Notes: generated by a model from the letters alone, not told the origin. 64,000 nt of DNA from Paenibacillus turicensis (GCF_017873435.1 NZ_JAGGKG010000001.1:62001-126000); one strand, 5' to 3'. Shown: positions 26,046 to 34,120, counted from the first letter of the stretch. Translations and numbers: made by a program.

Positions 26046-26074
26046 TTGACAATAGTCTAATTAGACTATAGAAT
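26046..26074 (+). promoter_or_regulatory. Promoter with an 18-bp perfect palindrome in the spacer (SASA-padR operon)
   Basis: -35 TTGACA (26046-26051), 17-base spacer, -10 TAGAAT (26069-26074). The spacer is nearly all the palindrome ATAGTCTAATTAGACTAT (26052-26069). A repressor bound here would block the polymerase. The PadR regulator encoded as second gene of this operon is the obvious candidate for autoregulation, which is inference. Confidence 0.65.
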
Positions 26075-26124
26075 GTTTTTATTCTAATCAGACCACATTT
26101 GAGATGTAACGGAGTGAAGATTAA

Positions 26125-26967
26125 ATGATAAAATCTTTTTTAATGTTGGGTCAATCTAATATGGCGGGCCGTGGGTTCTTGCATGAAGTCGATCCTATCT
26201 ATAATGAAAAAATAAAAATGCTTCGCAATGGACAGTGGCAGATGATGACTGAGCCGATTAATTATGATCGTCCAGTTTCTGGAATAAGCCTTGCGGCGTC
26301 TTTTGCCGATGCTTGGTCGAAAGCCAATCCTGATGAAGAAATTGGGTTAATTCCTTGTGCAGAAGGTGGTAGTTCATTGAATGACTGGCATCCAGAAGGT
26401 ATACTTTTTCAGCATGCTTTATCCGAAGCCCGTTTCGCCATGCAGTCGAGTCAAATCTGTGGAATCCTATGGCATCAGGGTGAGAGCGACAGTTATCAAT
26501 CGCTACATAAAGCTTATTACAAGAAGTTAACTCTTATCATCGAGACCCTGAGAAAGAAATTAAATCTTGATGAGACACCATTGATCATTGGTGGACTTGG
26601 TGATTTCCTTGGGAAGAGTGGTTTTGGGCAACACGCAACAGAGTATCGACAGGTTAATGAACAATTGCAGCGCTTCGCTAACGAACAGCAAAATTGTTAT
26701 TTTGTAACGGCGATGGATTTGACCGCGAATCCTGATGGTATTCATTTAGACGCAGTTTCGCAACGTAAATTTGGCTACCGCTATTTCGAGGCTTTCTCGA
26801 AAAAGTGCCATGTCCTTGAGCCTATCCCGGGGGAAAAGCAGTCGCTTAATGTAAAACGCGACTATTCGAAAACAGAACAAATTTACCTTCATAGCATGGA
26901 TTTGGCTTTAGGTAAAATCACTTATGCGGAATTTGAGGCGGAGATGGCGAAGGTGATGCAGCCATGA
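26125..26967 (+). CDS. Carbohydrate esterase of the SASA (sialate O-acetylesterase-like) family
   Basis: 280 residues. The N-terminus has MLGQSNMAGRG, the block I catalytic Ser motif of SGNH esterases in the SASA/CE6 group; GILWHQGESDS follows as the second conserved block, and NPDGIHLDAVSQR provides the Asp-x-x-His pair. It lacks a signal peptide, so it probably acts in the cytosol on acetylated sugar or a similar ester. It overlaps the PadR gene by four bases (ATGA). The region is visibly richer in G and C than its surroundings. Confidence 0.85.
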   Translation: MIKSFLMLGQSNMAGRGFLHEVDPIYNEKIKMLRNGQWQMMTEPINYDRPVSGISLAASFADAWSKANPDEEIGLIPCAEGGSSLNDWHPEGILFQHALSEARFAMQSSQICGILWHQGESDSYQSLHKAYYKKLTLIIETLRKKLNLDETPLIIGGLGDFLGKSGFGQHATEYRQVNEQLQRFANEQQNCYFVTAMDLTANPDGIHLDAVSQRKFGYRYFEAFSKKCHVLEPIPGEKQSLNVKRDYSKTEQIYLHSMDLALGKITYAEFEAEMAKVMQP

Positions 26968-27506
26968 TCCCCTTACTCATCCTTGGCTTACTTATCCAAA
27001 ACCCTGGTGCTCACGGCTATGAACTATTGGCCTTAATGGAAAAACGCCATTACAAATACATTATAAACTTCACGAAAGGCTCGTTTTATTACAACTTGCA
27101 GCAGCTTGAAGAAAAAGGTTGGATTGAACAGCTTGAGCAGAACCCTTCAACAACCAGTGGGCGCGAAATTCGGAATTTTAAAATTACCGAATCAGGAATG
27201 GCTGAATTCGAAAAATTGATGGTCAAATACGGCACCAAATCGGAATATGTTAATCTGCAATTTTATGGGGCACTGCTCTTTGCCAATGAATACGACAAAA
27301 ACAAATTGCTGGAGCTGATTCAATCGCAAATAGACCAGACTAAAGCCCGAATTGCCCTCCTTGATGAGTACCTGTCCAACACACAAAAACTTCCCGGTAC
27401 AATTGATTACTACCGCCGGATGAACGAAAATTCCCGTTCCCATCACTTGGTTAACTTAGAGTGGTTTGAACAATTGAAATTAGAAATTGAGGGGCCTATT
27501 GCATAA
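26964..27506 (+). CDS. PadR family transcriptional regulator
   Basis: 180 residues. An N-terminal winged helix (ILGLLIQNPGAHGYELLALMEKR, then FTKGSFYYNLQQLEEKGWIE and REIRNFKITESG) is diagnostic of PadR; the C-terminal half is helical and should dimerise (Vir/PadR-C). It is coupled to the esterase gene. Probably represses its own operon through the palindrome at 26052-26069 and responds to an unknown ligand. Confidence 0.9.
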   Translation: MIPLLILGLLIQNPGAHGYELLALMEKRHYKYIINFTKGSFYYNLQQLEEKGWIEQLEQNPSTTSGREIRNFKITESGMAEFEKLMVKYGTKSEYVNLQFYGALLFANEYDKNKLLELIQSQIDQTKARIALLDEYLSNTQKLPGTIDYYRRMNENSRSHHLVNLEWFEQLKLEIEGPIA

Positions 27507-27531
27507 AGTCTCTTTCTTGAAGTGATAAAAA

Positions 27532-27591
27532 ACACCTTCTTCGTTTGATATCATGGAAGTGACTAGCAACCATGCAAACAAAGAAAGGTGT
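27532..27591. terminator. Long inverted repeat between padR and the convergent DJ-1 gene
   Basis: ACACCTT-CTTCGTTTG (27532-27547) pairs with CAAACAAAGAAAGGTGT (27575-27591) with one bulge and one mismatch; CATGG and CCATG extend it inside. On the minus strand a run of six T follows, so it is a plausible terminator for the DJ-1 gene and may also stop padR transcripts. A short plus-strand frame beyond it (27588-27809) is not convincing. Confidence 0.6.
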
Positions 27592-27692
27592 GCAAATTTA
27601 AGGTAAACAAAGATTCCCTGCCTGACCATTCTCATTTTTCATCTGTTTTTCAAGCTTTGAACATCGAGAATCTGCCAAGCAGGGGTCTATAT

Positions 27693-28292
27693 TTAATGCA
27701 AAGTATTTGCAAAAGGATCAAAATCAGGATCATCATTCCAAATATACTCAATGTAATCACTTATCTGCATCGCTGTCTTCACACCCAACTGATCACGAAT
27801 AAAGCCTAACACCATATCCATCCCAGCAGAAACACCAGAAGAGGTATAATAGTTCCCGTCCACTACCCATCTTGCCTTTTCCACCCATTTAACATCGTTA
27901 TTCACTGACTTCACCCATGCAAAAGCTTTTTTATTAGACGTTGCCTTTTTGGTGTCCAACAAGCCTGTCTTAGCTAATAGTGCGGAACCTGTACATACAG
28001 TAAGGCAATATTGTGAATTTAACACAAGCTTTCGAAGGAATTCAATAAATAATTCATCATTCACTAACGTTCTTGTCCCACTCCCACCTGGAATTAGCAA
28101 AATTCCAGATAAATCCTCACTCGCTATTTTTTCCGTTTCAATTTTAAAGCCTTGCTTGCTAGAAATTAAACCACCACTCTTCGAGACATAACGTAAATGA
28201 TAATCAGCAACACAACCTAAAATTTCAACAGGTCCAAAGGCATCAAGTGTTTCAAAATCATCAAATAAAAGCACATTTACATCCATGAACAT
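27693..28292 (-). CDS. DJ-1/PfpI family protein (isocyanide hydratase-like)
   Basis: 199 residues from the ATG at 28292, which has AAGGAAGGGG upstream (a second ATG two codons later is possible; the open frame continues upstream without a binding site). Motifs: MDVNVLLFDDFETLDAFGPVEIL at the N-terminus, LSGILLIPGGSGTR, and the nucleophile elbow YCLTVCTGSALLAKTGLLD with a cysteine. This matches the DJ-1/PfpI superfamily branch related to isocyanide hydratase and to AraC-type sensory domains. No HTH follows. It starts 28 bases after the ACT gene and may be co-transcribed. Confidence 0.82.
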   Translation of the reverse strand: MFMDVNVLLFDDFETLDAFGPVEILGCVADYHLRYVSKSGGLISSKQGFKIETEKIASEDLSGILLIPGGSGTRTLVNDELFIEFLRKLVLNSQYCLTVCTGSALLAKTGLLDTKKATSNKKAFAWVKSVNNDVKWVEKARWVVDGNYYTSSGVSAGMDMVLGFIRDQLGVKTAMQISDYIEYIWNDDPDFDPFANTLH

Positions 28293-28320
28293 GACCCCTT
28301 CCTTTAAAAAGCAAGAAAAT

Positions 28321-28692
28321 CTAAGGCTTGGAAATGTCGTAACCCTCTGCTTCAAGACATACAATCGCCTTCTCAAAATTATGCTTTTTCACTAAAATAT
28401 AATCCGTGTTAAATGTTGAGATTGCAAAAATACTTATTTCATTCTCTGCTAAAAGGGCTGATATTTTTGACAATATTCCAACAAGCGAAAAATCTAATTG
28501 CCCTTCAATTCGAAAAGCTCTCCAATCATGATCACACTCAATACAATTTTGGGGTACAGAGGAGCTTTTACAAACTAAAGACAACTCCTCATCTGTTATA
28601 GCAATAAAGTAAAACGGATCACTTAGCGTGATCTGTGATAAGTCTTCAACTTTGCATATTGAGAATTCACAATCAATCATTTTAATTTCCAT
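28321..28692 (-). CDS. ACT domain protein
   Basis: 123 residues from the ATG at 28692 (AGGGGG before it). An N-terminal variable part is followed by CDHDWRAFRIEGQLDFSLVGILSKISALLAENEISIFAISTFNTDYILVKK, an ACT-type regulatory fold of the stand-alone CASTOR/ACT kind. Probably binds an amino acid. It sits between the DJ-1 gene and the GNAT gene in one minus-strand run; gaps are about 28 bases, so they may form an operon. Confidence 0.78.
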   Translation of the reverse strand: MEIKMIDCEFSICKVEDLSQITLSDPFYFIAITDEELSLVCKSSSVPQNCIECDHDWRAFRIEGQLDFSLVGILSKISALLAENEISIFAISTFNTDYILVKKHNFEKAIVCLEAEGYDISKP

Positions 28693-28719
28693 AATAATCC
28701 CCCTAAAACTCGCAGGCAC

Positions 28720-29178
28720 TTAATTTAATTCCATACAATAAACATTTACCGCAAAAGATTCATTTCCAGGCATTACGCCTGATATTGTCTTTATAAGCTT
28801 AAAACCTAATGATTCATATAATCTAACAGCTGGTTCATTTCCAACTAAAACTTCCAATTCAATAGGACGATGAGCAATATGCTGAATAGCATACTTAATC
28901 AAGCTTTTACCGATACCTTGACGCATACAACTTGGGTCCACATAAAGCCATGCCAACTCGTCCTCAGAATAAGCTGCAAAACCAACAACATGATTATCAG
29001 CAAGTGCAACACATATGTCATAATCAAACAGCCCCTCACTCTCAGCTGCCTCTACAAGTGGTATAAATGCATCATCTAGTCCTGCCAAATTAAGTTCAAT
29101 TTTTCTAGCCTCATCGTGGATTTCTTCAATCCTATTCCAATCTTGCTCCTTATAAGGTCTTATTAAGATGTCCCCCAT
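28720..29178 (-). CDS. GNAT family N-acetyltransferase
   Basis: 152 residues. ILIRPYKEQDWNRIEEIHDEA at the start, the acetyl-CoA loop region LYVDPSCMRQGIGKSLIKYA (QGIGKS is motif A) and VGNEPAVRLYESLGFKLIK (motif B) are classic. Substrate unknown. First gene of the run that continues with ACT and DJ-1 proteins. Confidence 0.88.
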   Translation of the reverse strand: MGDILIRPYKEQDWNRIEEIHDEARKIELNLAGLDDAFIPLVEAAESEGLFDYDICVALADNHVVGFAAYSEDELAWLYVDPSCMRQGIGKSLIKYAIQHIAHRPIELEVLVGNEPAVRLYESLGFKLIKTISGVMPGNESFAVNVYCMELN

Positions 29179-29213
29179 GTGTTTCCTCCCTAACGTGCTT
29201 ATTTAAGCCTAAT

Positions 29214-29462
29214 TTAGTTAAATTGTTTAAAATAATTCAAAACAAAAATTAACGTACATACAATACCTAAAATTATAGCTGCAATCGCAGAAAACCGTTT
29301 ATCTCCCCATGTCCTAATTCCATTAGCAATATTAAAAATTCCCAAAGCAAGCATATTAAGCATCAAATTCATATAAAAGAAGCCAGAAAGAACTGTAACA
29401 AGAGCAACAACCCAAATGATACAAAACCAAAGTGGCATGTCTTTGAACAAACTTTTTAACAT
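29214..29462 (-). CDS. Small membrane protein, unknown function
   Basis: 82 residues with three hydrophobic stretches (about 10-28, 29-45 and 58-76) separated by RTWGDKR. No family recognised. It lies 35 bases before the GNAT gene on the same strand and could be its first partner. An ATG at 29462 opens the frame. Confidence 0.5.
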   Translation of the reverse strand: MLKSLFKDMPLWFCIIWVVALVTVLSGFFYMNLMLNMLALGIFNIANGIRTWGDKRFSAIAAIILGIVCTLIFVLNYFKQFN

Positions 29463-29610
29463 GATACACCTCTTATACTAAATGAAATGATCCTCACTGA
29501 CATTAGCCAAGGAAGTAATCTACCTATGTTTTCTGATTTGTTCCAATATATCACAGTATAAGTAGATTATGAACTAATAATTAAAGTCAGTTTTGTCCCT
29601 ATATAAAAAC

Positions 29611-29639
29611 AAAAAAGCCCTTGATATACAAGGACTTTG
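29611..29639 (-). terminator. Terminator after tRNA-Leu copy 2
   Basis: On the minus strand AAAGTCCTTG pairs with CAAGGGCTTT and is followed by TTTTGTTTTT. It starts seven bases after the tRNA 3' end. Confidence 0.8.
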
Positions 29640-29645
29640 CACTTA

Positions 29646-29728
29646 TGCGGTCGAGAGGACTCGAACCTCCACGGGTATACACCCACTACCCCCTCAAGAT
29701 AGCGTGTCTGCCATTCCACCACGACCGC
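29646..29728 (-). tRNA. tRNA-Leu (anticodon GAG), second copy
   Basis: Read on the minus strand: acceptor stem GCGGTCG/CGACCGC with discriminator A, the long variable arm typical of class II tRNAs, T-loop GGTTCGAGTCC, and anticodon stem CTATC/GGTAG closing the loop TTGAGGG, so the anticodon is GAG. CCA is not encoded. It is identical to the gene at 33062-33144, and the two bracket about 3.3 kb. Confidence 0.95.
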
Positions 29729-29856
29729 AGCTTATAAACTTAACTAACAATCACATTATATATGTGTGTTCAGCAAAAGTAAAGATAAGCATTCAGTAGC
29801 TTGTACAGCGTGACATCGGCCCATAATATCAATCAATAATTTAGGCGGATAACCTG

Positions 29857-30603
29857 TTAACTGCGACTGCTGTTTATTGTTTGCCTTCTCTTTTGATTAT
29901 AAATAAAACCACTGGTTGCACCAATCACAGCCCCTAAAATTAAGCCAATACTGCCCAACCCAATTTTGTTCATTAAAATTGCTACTACAGCACCAACACC
30001 TGCGGACAGCAAATACGCAATCGTTTTTTCACCCATAAATAATAAAGCTAAAAATAAAGCAGGCAAAGTAAAGCTAAGTATGTTGGTTAGCTCAGCGGGT
30101 ACAAAGCTTCCAATCAATACACCAGCCATCGTACCTAAAATCCATGAGCCATAACATGACATGGCAAAAACAATATAATACGAAAAATGTAGCTTGCCTT
30201 CTACTCTGACCTTACTTGCAATTAAAGCAAAAACCTCATCTGTCAAGCCCAACGCCGCAATAAGCTTACGCTTTACACTCCATTCCTTCATATAAGGACC
30301 TAATGTCGTACCGTATAATACATGACGTAAATTAACTAATAAAATCGTCACGATCATCGTAATTGGAGCTACAAGTGCACTCGCCATACTCACCAGCATA
30401 AATTGGCCCCCACCTGAGTAAATCCAGATGCTACTGAAAATGGTCAAAATAGATGACAAGCCACTTGCAACAGCAAGCACACCAAAGGTCATCGCTAGTG
30501 GAAAGTAAGCAATAATGACTGGAATCGCATCTTTCAAACCTGCTAAGCCTGTTAAACCTTCTACAGCTTTTGAATCCTTCAAATCACTCACCATCCTAAC
30601 CAA
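29857..30603 (-). CDS. azlC: AzlC family branched-chain amino acid exporter subunit
   Basis: 248 residues with about seven membrane helices. GLKDAIPVIIAYFPLAMTFGVLA, GGGQFMLVSMASA and NLRHVLYGTTLGPYM are signatures of AzlC. AzlC and the small AzlD together form an exporter for branched-chain amino acids and analogues. Its start overlaps azlD by 16 bases, so the two are coupled. The upstream partner is the first gene. Confidence 0.9.
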   Translation of the reverse strand: MVRMVSDLKDSKAVEGLTGLAGLKDAIPVIIAYFPLAMTFGVLAVASGLSSILTIFSSIWIYSGGGQFMLVSMASALVAPITMIVTILLVNLRHVLYGTTLGPYMKEWSVKRKLIAALGLTDEVFALIASKVRVEGKLHFSYYIVFAMSCYGSWILGTMAGVLIGSFVPAELTNILSFTLPALFLALLFMGEKTIAYLLSAGVGAVVAILMNKIGLGSIGLILGAVIGATSGFIYNQKRRQTINSSRS

Positions 30604-30929
30604 TTAAACAAATACTGCACACAGCTATAGCTAATGATTCCCGCAAGGATTGTCAGCCATAAGTTACGAAAATACCATGCCACAACAATTGTGGGAATAG
30701 CTCCCCATAAAATTGCATTATGCGTAATGGGTATAAATTCTGTTCCATTCATAAACAATAATGGCCCTAACAAAGCACCCAGCACCGCAGGAGTAACATA
30801 ATATAACCATTCCTTTGTTTTGGCTGACCACTGCATCTGACTGCCAAGTAAAATAGAACCTGCTCTCATCAGATAGGTTCCGATTCCAATCACAATTACG
30901 ATCCAAAAATTAGACACCGTTAAACTCAT
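30588..30929 (-). CDS. azlD: AzlD family membrane protein, partner of AzlC
   Basis: 113 residues, four hydrophobic helices: WIVIVIGIGTYLMRAG at the start and YVTPAVLGALLGPLLF, AILWGAIPTIVVAWYFRNLWLTILAGI later, all typical of AzlD. It precedes azlC and overlaps it by 16 bases. The Asp/Arg signature of the first helix (TYLMR) is present. Confidence 0.88.
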   Translation of the reverse strand: MSLTVSNFWIVIVIGIGTYLMRAGSILLGSQMQWSAKTKEWLYYVTPAVLGALLGPLLFMNGTEFIPITHNAILWGAIPTIVVAWYFRNLWLTILAGIISYSCVQYLFNWLGW

Positions 30930-31044
30930 CCATTCCCTTGTTCTTTTGATTATACCTATGTATATACTGAGAATTATAACATAATGTGACTTGGGGAGTT
31001 ACTTTATATACATAAATTAGAAGTGTTACATGTGAGAGACCATA

Positions 31045-31068
31045 AAGAAAGCACCCTATACGAGTGCC
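31045..31068 (-). terminator. Short terminator after the tetR gene
   Basis: On the minus strand GGCACTC-GTATA-GGGTGC forms a six-pair stem (one G-U) with TTTCTTT following, just after the TetR stop at 31080. Confidence 0.5.
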
Positions 31069-31079
31069 AAATAAAATTG

Positions 31080-31661
31080 TTAAGACTTCAACAAAATTCC
31101 TTTTACAAACAATGAGACACTATGCTTATAGAACTCTTCCTCGGTGACGAGCTGGGATTGATATTGCTGGTGAATCAGCTCGCTCATCTGAAATCCGTAG
31201 CACATCGACAGAAAAGACATAGCGACAAGACGCTCATCCTGTATGGCTATAACTTTTTTTTCCTGCAAGCGTTTAAAATATTCAGCCAGCAAGGCGTGCA
31301 GCTTTACCGGCGGATCAGCTAATACTCTATCCAATTCGGGAAACATTCCTTTGTCACGGATACCAATCAAAATAATGTCTGCATGTTTGTGAAAAAACAA
31401 ACGGTATTGATGACTTACATTCAGTAGATCGACTTCGGGATTATCAGTCGCGTCCTCTTTTAGCAGCTTTTCAAATTGCGGAATATCAGAATGTCTCTCA
31501 ATGATGGCTTCCAAAATGCCTTGCTTGCTTCCAAATTGCCGGAAAATCGTAGATTCATTCACTTTCGCTTCCGTTGCAATGGCTTTGGTGCTCACTCCCC
31601 GATATCCCTTCTCTTTGATCAGCCTTGTTGCGGCTTCAATGATTCTGTCTGAAGTCTGCAT
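31080..31661 (-). CDS. TetR/AcrR family transcriptional regulator
   Basis: 193 residues. N-terminal HTH: SDRIIEAATRLIKEKGYRGVSTKAIATEAKVNESTIFRQFGSKQGILEAII, a clean TetR_N domain. The C-terminal half is a helical ligand-binding domain with no obvious motif. Divergent from the MBL gene, and a palindrome sits between them at 31788-31807 overlapping the MBL -35 box. It therefore probably represses the MBL gene, and perhaps itself. Confidence 0.9.
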   Translation of the reverse strand: MQTSDRIIEAATRLIKEKGYRGVSTKAIATEAKVNESTIFRQFGSKQGILEAIIERHSDIPQFEKLLKEDATDNPEVDLLNVSHQYRLFFHKHADIILIGIRDKGMFPELDRVLADPPVKLHALLAEYFKRLQEKKVIAIQDERLVAMSFLSMCYGFQMSELIHQQYQSQLVTEEEFYKHSVSLFVKGILLKS

Positions 31662-31787
31662 TGTATTTCTCCTTTTGAATATGTTAATCCTATTCTACTA
31701 CAAGTTTTATCGAATGTAATCTGGACTCGGTCAGAGGGCAATAGCCATGGTTCGGTCTCGATTGCGTATATAGCATATAATTATTGC

Positions 31788-31829
31788 ATGCAAGTACATG
31801 CTTGCATTTCTGTTTTTATTCTCTATAAT
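31788..31829 (+). promoter_or_regulatory. TetR operator palindrome overlapping the MBL promoter
   Basis: Inverted repeat ATGCAAG-TACATG-CTTGCAT (31788-31807), perfect arms of seven bases. The promoter reads TTGCAT (-35, 31802-31807), 16-base spacer, TATAAT (-10, 31824-31829). The right arm of the palindrome covers the -35 box, so binding would prevent transcription. The operator assignment is inference, the promoter match is strong. Confidence 0.7.
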
Positions 31830-31885
31830 AAAGACATAGTCAGTATGACTTACTCAAAATAACAGACACGCAAAGGAGAATTTTT

Positions 31886-32908
31886 ATGAAGTATGGACGT
31901 ATTATTCAAAAACCTCGCGTTAAATTTTTTGAAGTCGCAGATGACGTCTTTGCTGGTATTTCGCCGTATCGAGGGATCAGTTGGGCCAATGCTGGGTTCA
32001 TTAACAAGGGTGAAGGGCTTGTCTATGACACGTTCTTCGATTTGTTCCATGCACGGGAAATGCGGGAAGCTTTTCAGGAAGTAAGCAACGGCAGCTCCCC
32101 AGCTTATGTCGTGAACTCGCACTATAACAGCGACCATGCCTGGGGGAATAAAGTGTTTGAAGATGCTTGCATTATTATGCATAAGGAAGCAGATCGAGAG
32201 CGTCTCACCGAAAATATCGCATGGATGGACAGTGTTATCAGAAGAGGGAAGGATTCTACAGAATCAACTTCGGGCGAGCGTTTTTTTGCTGCAGAATTTG
32301 AAGGATTTAACCTAGAAGGCGTAGAGTGGGTGTTCCCGAATATTGAAATAAAGGACGACATTAATATCCGTCTTGGCGATACGGAAGTAATGATTTACAA
32401 CGTAGCTCCCGCCCACTCTGACAGTGACTTACTGCTGTGGATGCCCAAAGAAAAAGTGCTATTCGCCGGCGATGTTGTGTTTAATGGTTGTACGGCATAC
32501 AGCGAAGAGGGAACCCTCAATTGGATTAAAGTACTTGATCGTATTATTGATGAAATTAAACCCGACGTCGTTGTTCCAGGACATGGTGCCATCTGCGGCC
32601 TGGACTTCGTGAAGGAGCAGAGAGACTACCTCCTGAACCTGATCAGCGAGTTCAACAAGCATTACAATGACGAAATTGATGCCCTATCCCTGACCAAGCA
32701 AATTGATATTTCTCGCTTCCTTCATTGGATTCAGCCAGAACGCTTGTATGTTACAGTAGACATCCTATTAAAAAGTAAACGAGGCTTGCCACCGCTTCCT
32801 ATTTGGAACGAGGTGCCTGCTAAGTTGGAAGATATGAAAGCTTTTTTGACCGGAAAATATGGTAATCAAATCAAGCCATGGGACCCTATGAGTGTCTGGA
32901 AAGAATAG
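31886..32908 (+). CDS. MBL-fold metallo-hydrolase
   Basis: 340 residues. Metal ligands are all visible: the H-x-x-x-D-H type motif SHYNSDHAWGN (His79, Asp83, His84), PAHSDSD (His177), FAGDVVF (Asp196) and VPGHGA (His233). This is the metallo-beta-lactamase fold, in the SoxH-like branch judging by length; substrate unknown. No signal peptide. Divergent from tetR. The pair is somewhat richer in G and C than the neighbouring sequences. Confidence 0.88.
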   Translation: MKYGRIIQKPRVKFFEVADDVFAGISPYRGISWANAGFINKGEGLVYDTFFDLFHAREMREAFQEVSNGSSPAYVVNSHYNSDHAWGNKVFEDACIIMHKEADRERLTENIAWMDSVIRRGKDSTESTSGERFFAAEFEGFNLEGVEWVFPNIEIKDDINIRLGDTEVMIYNVAPAHSDSDLLLWMPKEKVLFAGDVVFNGCTAYSEEGTLNWIKVLDRIIDEIKPDVVVPGHGAICGLDFVKEQRDYLLNLISEFNKHYNDEIDALSLTKQIDISRFLHWIQPERLYVTVDILLKSKRGLPPLPIWNEVPAKLEDMKAFLTGKYGNQIKPWDPMSVWKE

Positions 32909-33004
32909 CAATATTTTAAAACGATATGCGTTAAAGCAATACTTTCACATCTTACTTAACTTCTTTAGCACCATAAAGTTCTATCGGGGGAAAATAGAAA
33001 AACA

Positions 33005-33046
33005 CCAAAAAAAGCAAAGAACTTAAGTAATCAAGTTCTTTGCTTT
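33005..33046 (-). terminator. Terminator after tRNA-Leu copy 1
   Basis: On the minus strand AAAGCAAAGAACTT pairs with AAGTTCTTTGCTTT (14 pairs) and is followed by a T run (TTTTGGTGTT). It lies about 15 bases after the tRNA 3' end. Confidence 0.8.
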
Positions 33047-33061
33047 AATATCGTATTCTTA

Positions 33062-33144
33062 TGCGGTCGAGAGGACTCGAACCTCCACGGGTATACACCC
33101 ACTACCCCCTCAAGATAGCGTGTCTGCCATTCCACCACGACCGC
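33062..33144 (-). tRNA. tRNA-Leu (anticodon GAG), first copy
   Basis: Same sequence as the gene at 29646. Here it is last in the minus-strand order Asn, Ser, (GNAT gene), Glu, Leu and lies ten bases from tRNA-Glu. Confidence 0.95.
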
Positions 33145-33154
33145 ATATATAAGA

Positions 33155-33226
33155 TGACCCGTAGGGGAATCGAACCCCTGTTACCTCCGTGAAAGGGAGG
33201 TGTCTTAACCGCTTGACCAACGGGCC
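33155..33226 (-). tRNA. tRNA-Glu (anticodon TTC)
   Basis: Minus-strand cloverleaf: acceptor GGCCCGT/ACGGGTC with discriminator A, D-arm, anticodon stem ACCTCC with loop containing TTC, T-arm GGGTTCGATTCCC. CCA not encoded. Located between the GNAT gene and tRNA-Leu. Confidence 0.95.
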
Positions 33227-33306
33227 ACAACCTTGTCGTCTTTTTGAGCCGACAACAAAATTGATTATATCAAAATAATAAAATAGTAGCAATACCTTTT
33301 TTTATT

Positions 33307-33801
33307 TTATAAAAGCTTCGCCATATAATACTCGTCCACATATTTTCGATCTACGAGCATTGCCTTTTCTCTAATCCCCTCTTGCTTAAAACCAAATTTC
33401 TTATAAAGGGTAATTGCAGCTGTATTGTGTGTCATCACCGTTAATTCAAGTCTCGTAATTTTACTGCTTTTTGCCCATTTCACCAAATACTCCATTAAGC
33501 CAGTGGCAACCCCTTGTTTTTGATGTTTTTCCAACACCCCGATCACCACATAAGCAGTATGGTTTATACGATTTGCGTTCCCACGTTCTGCACTAATATA
33601 ACCGGCTAACTCCTTACGTGTGCGTGCTGCTAATAACAAAGAACCTGTATCATGAAAACGCTCAATCATTTCTTTCACGAGGGATATTTGCTTAGGTCTT
33701 TCCCCATACTCATACATCATAAAGCTATTTTCTTTGTCTAGCTGTAATTGGAGATTAAGCAGGGCAGGAGCATCTTGCACTTCGATTCCGGTAATTAGCA
33801 T
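33307..33801 (-). CDS. GNAT family N-acetyltransferase inside a tRNA gene cluster
   Basis: 164 residues from the ATG at 33801, with GTGGGG seven bases upstream (an earlier ATG at 33891 has no such site). The pattern is GNAT: AYVVIGVLEKHQKQGVATGLMEYLVKWAK with the acetyl-CoA loop, then ELTVMTHNTAAITLYKKFGFKQEGI. The C-terminus, DRKYVDEYYMAKLL, resembles L-amino acid or ribosomal-protein-type acetyltransferases. It is flanked by tRNA-Ser upstream and tRNA-Glu downstream on the same strand, so it may be co-transcribed with them. Confidence 0.85.
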   Translation of the reverse strand: MLITGIEVQDAPALLNLQLQLDKENSFMMYEYGERPKQISLVKEMIERFHDTGSLLLAARTRKELAGYISAERGNANRINHTAYVVIGVLEKHQKQGVATGLMEYLVKWAKSSKITRLELTVMTHNTAAITLYKKFGFKQEGIREKAMLVDRKYVDEYYMAKLL

Positions 33802-33918
33802 CGGTATACCCCACTTCATAGATGACTTGTTATTACATGTATACCACATCTTCACATAAATAAAAACTGCTACATTATCAACAGATAACATAACAGTTTA
33901 TAATAACGATGTATTCAA

Positions 33919-34007
33919 CGGAGAGAGAGGGATTCGAACCCTCGCACCGCTCACGCAGTCTAACCCCTTAGCAGAGGGTCCCCTTATAGCCACTTGGGTA
34001 TCTCTCC
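33919..34007 (-). tRNA. tRNA-Ser (anticodon GCT)
   Basis: Minus-strand class II cloverleaf: acceptor GGAGAGA with discriminator G, anticodon loop CTGCTAA (GCT) and a long variable arm. The T-arm reads AGGGTTCGAATCCCT. CCA not encoded. Eight bases from tRNA-Asn. Confidence 0.95.
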
Positions 34008-34015
34008 AAAAGAAA

Positions 34016-34091
34016 TGGCTCCCCGAACAGGACTCGAACCTGTGACAACTCGATTAACAGTCGAGTGCTCTACCAACTGAGCTATCAGGGA
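34016..34091 (-). tRNA. tRNA-Asn (anticodon GTT), CCA encoded
   Basis: Minus-strand cloverleaf beginning TCCCTGATAGCTCAG, anticodon loop CTGTTAA (GTT), T-arm CAGGTTCGAGTCCTG, discriminator G and an encoded CCA. It is first in the tRNA run. Confidence 0.95.
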
Positions 34092-34120
34092 ACATTAAAA
34101 TAATATCAAGTTGAATATTA

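Noticed and set aside
27588..27809. Plus-strand frame of 73 codons after the padR hairpin, beginning CKFKVNKDSLPDHSHFSS, possible transposase remnant
   Set aside because: No transposase motif that I can place with confidence, and it partly overlaps the DJ-1 gene. The inverted repeat beside it is better explained as a terminator.
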